Both the position numbers and the translations under genes were made by a program. Shown here in pieces: positions 4,845 through 10,496 of a stretch of DNA of 10,496 nucleotides. Positions within the stretch are counted from its first letter, which is position 1; each line of letters opens with the position of its first letter. The stretch is from Actinomycetes bacterium (GTDB taxonomy: Bacteria > Actinomycetota > Acidimicrobiia > Acidimicrobiales > CADCSY01): positions 1 to 10,496 of the forward strand of contig JAODBP010000276.1 of the NCBI GenBank assembly GCA_025464025.1, given 5' to 3'. The notes beneath the pieces are model-generated. The model was not told the origin of the DNA and searched no databases. It worked only from the letters and a program-made list of their open reading frames with translations.

Positions 4845-7087
4845 TCCGCCTGGCCAGCCGGCTCGCTGTCTCCGGTGGCCGAGAGAGCGTCGTCCGCCTC
4901 GTCCTCACCGCCGTCGGGGTGGCCATCGGCACGACGCTCCTGCTGTTCGCGGCGGCGGCCGACCCGGCCATCCGGGCCCAGCAGCGCCACCAGGCCTGGC
5001 ACTACACCTCCGGCGTCAGCGCGACCCCCGGCACCGCCACGCCGGCGCCCCCGCCTGCCGACGCCGAGGTGCGTTCCGAGCGCGGTGGCGGCCCGGCGGC
5101 GCCGGACGTCGACCCGCTGCTGTGGCGGCTGTCCGAGGACGCCGCCGACGGCCATCCGATGCTGGTGCTCCGGGTCGCGGCGACCGGCCCGACCTCGGAG
5201 ATCCCGCTCGGCCTGCCCCACGTGCCGAAGCCGGGGGAGGTCTACATGTCGCCTCCGCTGGCGACGCTCCTCCGCGAGCTGCCGGCCGACCGCCTGGCCG
5301 ACCGGTTCCCGTCGGCACCGTCCGGGATGATCGGCCAGCAGTACCTGGCCGGCCCCGACCAGCTCGTCGCCGTCGTGGGCATGCGTCCGTCGGAGATGCG
5401 CGACGCCGTCCTCGTCCAGCACGTCAACACCGCGCCGCAGGAGTTCGCCTTCTCCGACTTCCTCCGCCTCATGGCCGCGGTCGGCGCCATCGGCCTGATC
5501 CTGCCCGTGCTCATCTTCGTGTCGACCTCGACCCGGCTCGGCGCCGCTCGTCGCGAGCAGCGGTTCGCCGCCCTCCGCCTCGCCGGAGCGACCCCGCGCC
5601 AGACGAACCTGGTCGCCGCCGTCGAAGCGGCGGCCGCCGCCGCCATCGGCGCCGTGGTCGGGCTGCTCGGCTTCCTCGCCCTCCGATCCCAGGCCGCCCG
5701 CATCCCGCTCGACAGCCACCCCTCGTTCGTCGAGGACGTGCACGTCATCACGCCGGTGCTGGTGGCGATCGTCGTCGCCATCCCCGTGCTGGCCGTGGTG
5801 GCCGCCATGGTCAGCCTCCGCCGCCTCCAGATCTCACCGCTCGGCGTGGCCCGGCGCGTGCCCCGCCCCCAGCCCACCGTCCGCCGCCTGATCCCGCTGG
5901 TGGTCGGCGGCATCGGCTTCGTGTTCGCCGTCGCCTTCGGCAGCCACGGCCGGGGGTGGGCCGTGATCCTCCCCATCGCGGTCACGTTCTCGCTCGTGAT
6001 CTACGGCATCGTCGTGGCCGGGCCGTGGCTCACCGTGTTGGCGGCGCGGGTCGTGGGCCGGTTCGGTCGCCGCCCGACGTCGTTGCTCGCCGGTCGCCGC
6101 CTGGAGGCCGACCCGGCCACCGGCTTCCGGGCCGTCAGCGGCCTGGTCCTCGCCGTGTTCGTGGCGAGCGTGTTCAGCGGCACCACGCCAGCGTTCGTGG
6201 CCGAAGGCGGTGGCCGCATCGCCGGCCTGGTGGCGCCGAGCACTCTGGTCGCCCCCGTGCCGGACGGGACGTCGGAGGCCGATGCCGGTCGCGCCGTGGA
6301 GGCGGCGAGGGCGGCCGGGTCCGGTGCTGGCATCGTCATCCACGTCGACCCCGACCCGCCGGGCGGCGGGCCGGCCGGCGGCTTCTCGACGGTGCTGGTG
6401 GCCTGCCGCGACCTGCCGTTCCTCGGGGTCGCCGAGCGGTGCCCCGACTCGAACGCGGCCCGGGTCGAGATCCGGCCGTTCACCAAGGAGTCGGCCGGCA
6501 CCGCGGCACTGCACGCCGTGCCGACCATGCACGCGACGGCCGACGTCGACCGGTCGCCCGCGCAGTACGTGGTCGTGAAGACCGACGGCCGACCGGCGAC
6601 GACCGACCGGGTCCGCACGGCGATGGAGCGCGCCGTCCCCGGGTCCGAGCCGTGGGTGGGCGCCGAGGCGAGCGTGCGCGACAACAGCCGCATCCTCCAG
6701 CTCTCCCGGCTGGCCGACCTCGCCCTCGTCCTGAGCCTGGTGATCGCCGGGTGCGGCCTCGCCGTCGCCGTGGCCGGCGGCATCATCGAGCGGAAGCGCC
6801 CGTTCGCCCTGCTGCGCCTCTCCGGCATGCGCCTGGCCGAGCTCCAGCGGGTGGCGATGCTCGAGGCCGCCGCGCCGCTGGTGCTCATCGCCCTGGCCAG
6901 CGCCGTGCTCGGCCTCGGGGTGTCGGCCGTGATCGTCACCGTCGCCGGGCAGATCGCCTGGCGCCTGCCGACGCTCGGCTACTGGCTGAGCCTGGCCGGT
7001 GGCCTGTCGGTGGCGCTCGGGGTGGCGGCCGCCTCGCTCCCGCTGCTCGGTCGGACCACGGCGCCGTCGGCGGTCCGCTTCGAGTAG
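4841..7087 (+). CDS. FtsX-like ABC transporter permease (two FtsX domains)
   Basis: A 748-aa integral membrane protein; GTG 4841 overlaps the ATPase stop. About ten membrane spans are visible: 18-40, 208-230, 258-281, 303-325, 350-367, 374-397, 430-447, 625-647, 675-700 and 710-735. Residues 41-205 and about 450-620 are the two large extracytoplasmic domains. The conserved FtsX cytoplasmic segment occurs twice: REQRFAALRLAGATPRQ (238-254) and ERKRPFALLRLSGMRLAELQ (650-669). This is the double-FtsX layout of Gram-positive exporters such as BceB-like and AttFGH-like permeases. The first extracytoplasmic domain starts with a Pro/Ala-rich linker (62-76). The second contains two cysteines (C522, C534) that could form a disulfide. 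With the ATPase it forms the transporter; substrate unknown. Its last 109 bp overlap the convergent PAP2 gene. Confidence 0.9.
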   Translation: MIRLASRLAVSGGRESVVRLVLTAVGVAIGTTLLLFAAAADPAIRAQQRHQAWHYTSGVSATPGTATPAPPPADAEVRSERGGGPAAPDVDPLLWRLSEDAADGHPMLVLRVAATGPTSEIPLGLPHVPKPGEVYMSPPLATLLRELPADRLADRFPSAPSGMIGQQYLAGPDQLVAVVGMRPSEMRDAVLVQHVNTAPQEFAFSDFLRLMAAVGAIGLILPVLIFVSTSTRLGAARREQRFAALRLAGATPRQTNLVAAVEAAAAAAIGAVVGLLGFLALRSQAARIPLDSHPSFVEDVHVITPVLVAIVVAIPVLAVVAAMVSLRRLQISPLGVARRVPRPQPTVRRLIPLVVGGIGFVFAVAFGSHGRGWAVILPIAVTFSLVIYGIVVAGPWLTVLAARVVGRFGRRPTSLLAGRRLEADPATGFRAVSGLVLAVFVASVFSGTTPAFVAEGGGRIAGLVAPSTLVAPVPDGTSEADAGRAVEAARAAGSGAGIVIHVDPDPPGGGPAGGFSTVLVACRDLPFLGVAERCPDSNAARVEIRPFTKESAGTAALHAVPTMHATADVDRSPAQYVVVKTDGRPATTDRVRTAMERAVPGSEPWVGAEASVRDNSRILQLSRLADLALVLSLVIAGCGLAVAVAGGIIERKRPFALLRLSGMRLAELQRVAMLEAAAPLVLIALASAVLGLGVSAVIVTVAGQIAWRLPTLGYWLSLAGGLSVALGVAAASLPLLGRTTAPSAVRFE

Positions 7088-7836
7088 CGCTGCACGGCGA
7101 CGGCGAACCACAGGAGGCCGGCGGCGACGATGCCGTCGAGCCACCAGTGGTTGGCCGTCGCCGTCACCGACAGCACGGTGAGCACCGGGTGGGCGATGAC
7201 CAGCCAGCGCCACCGGCTCCTCGACGCGGTGAGCACGCCGAGGGCCACGATGAGCGCCCACGCCACGTGGATCGACGGCATGGCGGCGAGCTGGTTCGAC
7301 ATGCCGCCGGTGCCCGCGCCGTAGACCGACTGGTGGTAGAGCAGCGCGGTGTCGACGAAGCCGAGGTCGGTCAGCAGGCGGGGCGGCGCCACCGGGAAGA
7401 GGCGGATCACCAGGCACAGCCCGGTGGAGATGGCCACGCAGTTGCGGATCATCGGGTAGCGGTCGCGGTGGCGCACGTAGAGCCAGATCAAGCAGACCAG
7501 CAGCGTCGGTCCGTGGGCGCTGGCGTAGAAGACGTTGAGGAACTTCACCAGCCACGGGTGGGGGAGCACGAGGTGCTGGAGGCTCACCTCGCTCGGCAGG
7601 TGGACCCACCGCTGGAACCGCCAGACCCACCGTGCGTGCTCGTCGGCGCCGTGGACCTGGCGGATGGTGAGCTCGCGCACGCCTCGCCACACGCTGTACA
7701 GCACGAGGACGAGGGCGGCCTCGCGGGCGGCGTCACGGGCGGTGCGCACCCACCGGGCCGACGCGCCTCGGGTGGCCGCCACCAGGGCGACGAGGGCCAG
7801 CGCCCACAGCGCCGCGGTGTTCCAGGCGATCCACAC
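6979..7836 (-). CDS. PAP2-superfamily membrane protein, AUR1/Ipt1-like
   Basis: A 285-aa protein starting at GTG 7836 (no Shine-Dalgarno), 24 nt after the lipoprotein gene. Five or six membrane spans are expected: 5-22, 40-52, 108-121, 131-148, 190-205 and 212-247. The motif order LFPVAPPRLLTDLGF (146-160), MPSIH (186-190) and NHWWLD (229-234) is that of the AUR1/Ipt1-like branch of PAP2, where the two histidines (H190, H230) and D234 form the phosphotransfer centre. Such proteins hydrolyse or transfer lipid phosphates at the membrane surface, for example inositol-phosphate headgroups; the real substrate here is unknown. The C-terminal 36 residues are a hydrophilic, Ser/Ala/Pro-rich tail lying antisense to the permease 3' end, so the tail is probably a non-essential read-through extension. 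Confidence 0.85.
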   Translation of the reverse strand: MWIAWNTAALWALALVALVAATRGASARWVRTARDAAREAALVLVLYSVWRGVRELTIRQVHGADEHARWVWRFQRWVHLPSEVSLQHLVLPHPWLVKFLNVFYASAHGPTLLVCLIWLYVRHRDRYPMIRNCVAISTGLCLVIRLFPVAPPRLLTDLGFVDTALLYHQSVYGAGTGGMSNQLAAMPSIHVAWALIVALGVLTASRSRWRWLVIAHPVLTVLSVTATANHWWLDGIVAAGLLWFAVAVQRYSKRTADGAVVRPSSGSEAAATPSATDRPPARLSQ

Positions 7837-7860
7837 GTCGAGGTTCAGTCTGGCGGGCGC

Positions 7861-8193
7861 TCAGGGCCCTGCGGTCGTCGGAGAGCCGGGCGGGCCGGGC
7901 GGGTTGCCGGTGCCGGGCGGCGGAGGAGGTGCGGAGCCGGTCGGCCGGGACGGTGGGGTGCCGCCACCCGGCGGGGGCGGCGCGGTGCCCGTGGGGCGGG
8001 ACGGTGGGGTGCGCGTCGCCGGCTTCGGCGTCGGTGGCGCCACCGAGCTGGGCGGGGCCGGACGCGTCGTCGTGGTGCTCGTCGACGACGTCGTGGTGGT
8101 CGACGCGTACTTGGCCGGCACGAACGGCTCGTCGTCCTTGCTGCACCCGGCCAGCACGACCAGGCCGACCACGAGCGCCAGCCGCTTCCACAT
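7861..8193 (-). CDS. Small Pro/Thr-rich lipoprotein
   Basis: A 110-aa protein starting at ATG 8193. Residues 1-16 (MWKRLALVVGLVVLAG) form a lipoprotein signal with the lipobox LAGC; C17 would be lipidated after cleavage. The mature part begins SKDDEPFVPAKYA, then a Ser/Thr run (31-43) and a long Pro-rich region (45-110) with two 17-residue repeats of TPPSRPTG-x-APPPP. It should sit on the outer face of the membrane as a flexible tether through the wall; no enzymatic domain is present. Thr/Pro-rich stretches like this are often O-mannosylated in actinobacteria. It is first in a two-gene unit with the PAP2 protein, so it may assist or anchor it. No clear ribosome binding site or promoter is seen. 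The lipobox makes a real gene likely despite low complexity. Confidence 0.7.
   Translation of the reverse strand: MWKRLALVVGLVVLAGCSKDDEPFVPAKYASTTTTSSTSTTTTRPAPPSSVAPPTPKPATRTPPSRPTGTAPPPPGGGTPPSRPTGSAPPPPPGTGNPPGPPGSPTTAGP
7909..8010 (-). repeat. Two tandem 51-bp repeats inside the lipoprotein gene
   Basis: Codons 62-78 and 79-95 encode two copies of a 17-residue Pro-rich unit starting TPPSRPTG. On the plus strand the shared core is GGGACGGTGGGGTGC, seen twice. Copy number could vary between strains by slippage. Confidence 0.6.
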
Positions 8194-8239
8194 GGGCGGA
8201 GACGGTGACGCCTCGGACGGCCGGGGTCAAGGGCTTCTC

Positions 8240-8276
8240 GTCACGGTGACCGCCCCTCCGGGGCGGTCACCGTGAC
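8240..8276 (-). terminator. Strong hairpin terminator after the minus-strand membrane protein gene
   Basis: GTCACGGTGACCGCCCC (8240-8256) pairs perfectly with its reverse complement at 8260-8276, a 17-bp stem with the 3-nt loop TCC. It lies 15 nt beyond the TGA of the gene ending at 8292. No U-tract follows, so it may be a GC-rich factor-assisted terminator. It also isolates that gene from the lipoprotein unit downstream. Confidence 0.75.
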
Positions 8277-8291
8277 CAGAACGCCAGGCGA

Positions 8292-8750
8292 TCAGTCGGC
8301 CGCGACGCGGATGACGGAGGTGGCGCGGCAGAAGAGGTCGTCGCCGGTGACGCTGCTGGTGCCGACCTGCTCGACGGTGCGGCCCGGGCTCACGCGCTCG
8401 ACGACGACGGCGGCCTCGCCGACCTTGTGGCCGGAGCGGCCCTCGACGTCGAAGCCGACGACGTAGGCCGACGCCTTGGACGAGTGGTTGGTCACGGCGA
8501 CGTGCGGGGTCCAGTGCTCGGCGGCGTCCGGTCGGCAGTCGACGAGGCGGACGTCGCGCACGGCCGGGTGGTCGGTCTTGGCCGGGAGGGAGGTGGCGCC
8601 TTCGACGGTGCCGCCGGCATCGCGGTCGCCGTCGGCGCCGGCGATGGCCAGGCCACCGATGATCGCGACGGCCGCCATCGGGATCACGAACCGCTTGCGC
8701 TCGTACCAGGGACGGTGGGGAGTCTCGGCAGGAGGGGAGTCATCAGCCAT
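8292..8750 (-). CDS. Single-pass membrane protein with extracytoplasmic beta domain, function unknown
   Basis: A 152-aa protein. ATG 8750 is chosen over ATG 8774 because GGGAGG stands 8 nt before it. Residues 1-20 are a polar cytoplasmic tail ending in YERKRF, 21-39 are one membrane span (FVIPMAAVAIIGGLAIAGA), 40-60 a Gly/Asp/Thr linker, and 61-152 an exported domain. That domain has alternating beta-like segments (VRDVRLVDC, HVAVTNHSSKASAYVVGFDVE, AAVVVERVSPGRTVEQ) and two cysteines, C72 and C141, placed to form a disulfide. The pattern of a tertiary interaction strand 'VTNHSSKASAYVVGFDV' with 'V.PG.T' resembles FxLYD/DUF4352-like exported immunoglobulin-type domains, but I would not assign it firmly. 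It stands alone, with a terminator behind and a divergent kinase-like gene in front. Confidence 0.68.
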   Translation of the reverse strand: MADDSPPAETPHRPWYERKRFVIPMAAVAIIGGLAIAGADGDRDAGGTVEGATSLPAKTDHPAVRDVRLVDCRPDAAEHWTPHVAVTNHSSKASAYVVGFDVEGRSGHKVGEAAVVVERVSPGRTVEQVGTSSVTGDDLFCRATSVIRVAAD

Positions 8751-8764
8751 GGGAGCAACCTCCC
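8751..8764 (-). promoter_or_regulatory. Ribosome binding site within a small hairpin
   Basis: On the minus strand GGGAG-GTTG-CTCCC can fold as a 5-bp stem with a 4-nt loop, ending directly at the ATG 8750. The Shine-Dalgarno GGGAGG forms its left arm, so folding would mask it. A short GC-rich stem like this can arise by chance. Confidence 0.4.
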
Positions 8765-8881
8765 ACCGGGGCATCGATCCGTCGTCGGCCCGGGGGAGGG
8801 TCGGGGTCGTCCCCGGGGATGACCGGCGAACCCCACCCTGGGTGGACCCCAGGAGGAGGCGGGCGGTGCAGGCTGTCGGTC
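8765..8881. other. Divergent intergenic region
   Basis: It must hold promoters for both the minus membrane-protein gene and the plus APH-like gene. Visible structure: CCTGGG-TGGAC-CCCAGG (8837-8853) can form a 6-bp stem, overlapping an alternative CCACCC-T-GGGTGG (8833-8845). CAGGCT ends 7 nt before ATG 8882, at leaderless spacing, but is a poor -10 match. No convincing -35 is seen. Confidence 0.3.
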
Positions 8882-9829
8882 ATGTCGACCCCCGACCTCG
8901 TGCCGCTCCGCCGCGAGCGCCCGTCGGCCGAGGTCCGTCGCTGGGTGGGCGACGCGCTCGGCGGCCGGGTCGTGGCCACCCGCTGGCTGAAGGGTGGCAT
9001 CTCGGCTGCCACCCGGATCGTGGTGGTCGAGCGGCCCGACGGCACCACGACGAAGGCCGTGCTGCGCCGGTTCGTGAACGAGGGCTGGCTCGCCGTCGAG
9101 CCCGAGCTGGCCACCCGCGAGGCGGCCGTGCTCGAGGCGCTCGAAGCCCACGGCGTCGCCGCGCCCCGCCTGCTCGCCGTCGACGGCGACGGCAGCGCGT
9201 CGGGCAGCGTGTGCCTCCTCCAGACGCTGGAGCCGGGCCGACCCCTCCACCACGTCCGCCCCGGCTACGCCGACGAGCTCGTCGCCGCCCTGCTCCGGGT
9301 CCACGAGGTCCCGCCGATCCCCGGCCTGCGCGACCAGGTGGCCCGCCTCGACCAGGACGTGCAGCACCCGACGCCCCGACGCTTCGGCTTCGACGTCGAC
9401 GCCCGGGTGTGGGCCGAGGTCGCCCGCCTCTGGCCGACCGTCGAGCGCCGCCCGTCCACGCTGGTGCACGACGACTACCACCCCGGCAACGTGCTCTGGC
9501 ACCGGGGCCACCTGTCGTCGATCGTCGACTGGACCACCGCGGCCGTGGGCCAGCCGGCGGCCGACGTCTGCTACCTCGGACTCGACGTCTCGCTCGTCCT
9601 CGGCCTCGAACACGGCGACGAGGTCCACGCCGCCCACCAGCGCCTCACCGGTGCGCCGCTGCCCGACCGCACGTTCTGGGACCTGTTCGCCGCGGCCCGG
9701 GCCGTCGGCGTCGTCGACCAGTGGTGGGGCTCCTACGTCGAGTTCGGCCGCGCCGACCTGACCCTCGCGACCGTCGAGGCCCGGCTCGACGCCTTCGTCG
9801 ACCGGGCGCTCAGCTGGTCGTCGCGCTAA
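8882..9829 (+). CDS. Aminoglycoside phosphotransferase (APH)-family kinase-like protein
   Basis: A 315-aa protein. ATG 8882 is preferred to an upstream ATG at 8819, because MSTPDLVPLRRERPSAEVRR is a normal start for the family and the extra segment is Gly/Pro-rich. The N-lobe holds a glycine-rich strand (LKGGISAATRIVVV, 36-49) and AVLRRF (59-64). The C-lobe carries the Brenner motif HDDYHPGNVLW (196-206), with catalytic D198 and N203, and the metal-binding IVDW (214-217). All core residues are kept, so it is probably an active small-molecule kinase in the cytoplasm. Members of this wide family phosphorylate sugars, choline, amino alcohols or antibiotics; with no sign pointing to drugs, resistance should not be assumed. 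It is convergent with the dioxygenase gene; the stops overlap within CTAA (9826-9829). Confidence 0.87.
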   Translation: MSTPDLVPLRRERPSAEVRRWVGDALGGRVVATRWLKGGISAATRIVVVERPDGTTTKAVLRRFVNEGWLAVEPELATREAAVLEALEAHGVAAPRLLAVDGDGSASGSVCLLQTLEPGRPLHHVRPGYADELVAALLRVHEVPPIPGLRDQVARLDQDVQHPTPRRFGFDVDARVWAEVARLWPTVERRPSTLVHDDYHPGNVLWHRGHLSSIVDWTTAAVGQPAADVCYLGLDVSLVLGLEHGDEVHAAHQRLTGAPLPDRTFWDLFAAARAVGVVDQWWGSYVEFGRADLTLATVEARLDAFVDRALSWSSR

Positions 9830-10496
9830 CCCTGCGTCCGGGCCAGCCGCTCCTCGATCGACGCCACGTGGCCGTCGGGCTGCTCGGTGAACAGCACGTC
9901 GTTGTAGCCCTGCCGCATCCCGATCACGTCGAACAGCGCCGGCGCCACGAACCCGACGTAGAGGGCCCGCCGGCCGGCCGTGGGCGACCGCGGCGGCGGG
10001 GCGGCGTGCAGCACGTGGCCGAAGTGCACCGTGACGTCGCCCGGCTCGGTCTCGACGGCGAGCACGGGCAGCGTCTCGTCGCCCGGTGCCGGCGGGGCGC
10101 CCGACGACAGGTGGGAGCCGGCGAGGAAGTGGAGCTGTCCGTTGTCGGCGTCGGCCCGATCGAGCTGGATGCCGATGTTGAGGGCGGGGCAGAGGACCGG
10201 GTGGCCGCCGAGCCCGCAGTCGCGGTGCCACGGCAGGTCGGACAGGCCCTCGACCACGGCCGGGTGCTTGATGACCACGCTCACCCCGTCGAGCCGGTCG
10301 ACGACGGGGACGAGGGTGGTGCCCGACAGGTCGGCCAGTTGCCGCAGGCGGTCGTCGCCGGCCAGGCGGCCGAGGACGGCGGAGTGGAGCGACGCGTAGA
10401 TGAGCCGGCAGCACACGTCGCGGTCGTCGGCGTCCTTGGCCCACCACGACCGCCGGTCGTCCGGCGTGGCCCGGCGGCGCAGGGCCTCGACCTCGA
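9826..10496 (-). CDS. Phytanoyl-CoA dioxygenase (PhyH)-like Fe(II)/2-oxoglutarate oxygenase, N-terminus outside window
   Basis: Reads leftward from the right edge to TAG at 9826-9828, about 222 residues. A GTG at 10416 is possible, but the frame stays open to the edge with sensible sequence (EALRRRATPDDRRSWWAKDA just before it), so the true start lies outside. The iron ligands are visible: HRD in LPWHRDCG (codons near 10218-10230) and a distal histidine in HFGHVLHAAPPPRS; the arginine pair before ALYVGF is placed to bind 2-oxoglutarate. Other family-like segments are GIQLDRADADNGQLHFLAGS and EPGDVTVHFG. Such enzymes hydroxylate small molecules in the cytoplasm; the substrate is unknown. Neighbouring a kinase-like gene on the other strand does not by itself link the two. 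Confidence 0.85.
   Translation of the reverse strand, partial: EVEALRRRATPDDRRSWWAKDADDRDVCCRLIYASLHSAVLGRLAGDDRLRQLADLSGTTLVPVVDRLDGVSVVIKHPAVVEGLSDLPWHRDCGLGGHPVLCPALNIGIQLDRADADNGQLHFLAGSHLSSGAPPAPGDETLPVLAVETEPGDVTVHFGHVLHAAPPPRSPTAGRRALYVGFVAPALFDVIGMRQGYNDVLFTEQPDGHVASIEERLARTQG

Noticed and set aside
5834..7690. Long minus-strand open frame of about 618 codons opposite the permease
   Set aside because: Low-complexity Arg/Pro/His-rich translation, antisense to a clear FtsX-like permease and out of frame with the PAP2 protein.
7909..8010. Possible CRISPR-like array
   Set aside because: Only two coding repeats of a Pro-rich peptide unit, with no spacers.
5122..8208. Open frame of more than 1000 codons on the plus strand across the permease and minus-strand genes
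   Set aside because: It is very rich in Arg/Pro/Ala, lacks any domain, crosses genes in both orientations and overlaps well-supported proteins; it is a GC-rich shadow frame.
8819..8881. Upstream ATG giving a longer APH-like protein
   Set aside because: The extension is Gly/Pro-rich and unlike the family; MSTPDLVPL at 8882 is the natural start.
8882..9829. Antibiotic-resistance gene call
   Set aside because: The APH fold is shared by many non-resistance kinases, and nothing here shows aminoglycoside specificity or mobile context.
8684..10447. Long minus-strand open frame of about 587 codons
   Set aside because: It lies opposite the APH-like gene and out of frame with the dioxygenase, and its translation is Arg/Gly/Val-rich without motifs.

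Overview
The window comes from a high-GC bacterial chromosome. The dense G/C-ending coding, frequent GTG starts, GTGA start/stop overlaps and genes that seem to begin at their promoter (TACAGT or TACGGT boxes 6-7 nt before the start codon) point to an actinobacterium. The AGCGAGCGA-rich intergenic repeat makes class Acidimicrobiia my best guess, but this is inference and not a marker-gene assignment.

Left part (1-3470) is a mosaic. It opens with the C-terminal end of an isochorismatase-type hydrolase. Then comes a two-gene module with visibly lower GC: a DUF6932-type nucleotidyltransferase-like protein (258-701) translationally coupled to a long HTH protein (698-1753), with a perfect 30-bp palindrome just upstream. 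It looks like an inserted toxin-antitoxin-like unit. It is flanked by imperfect 44-bp direct repeats (128-171 and 1775-1818), and the right copy is the 3' end of a convergent DUF3995 membrane-protein gene (1750-2175, minus). A probable leaderless 51-aa gene follows (2265-2420), then a second lower-GC orphan gene encoding a helical, possibly HEPN-like protein (2546-3424), closed by a long interrupted hairpin.

Middle part (3483-7087) is one operon: a PadR-family regulator with a leaderless promoter, a MacB/LolD-type ABC ATPase and a 748-aa FtsX-like permease. The regulator probably controls the exporter. Between regulator and ATPase lies a 125-bp insert flanked by a 17-bp near-duplication. It encodes an uninterrupted 42-codon frame that keeps GTGA coupling at both ends, and it carries a 13-bp inverted repeat that could fold over the ATPase start codon.

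Right part (6979-10496): a minus-strand pair, a Pro/Thr-rich lipoprotein and an AUR1/Ipt1-type PAP2 membrane protein, runs convergently into the permease with a 109-bp antisense coding overlap. Next are a single-pass membrane protein with a strong terminator hairpin, a divergent APH-family kinase-like gene, and a convergent phytanoyl-CoA-dioxygenase-like gene that runs off the right edge.

No tRNA, rRNA, CRISPR array, transposase or integrase was seen.
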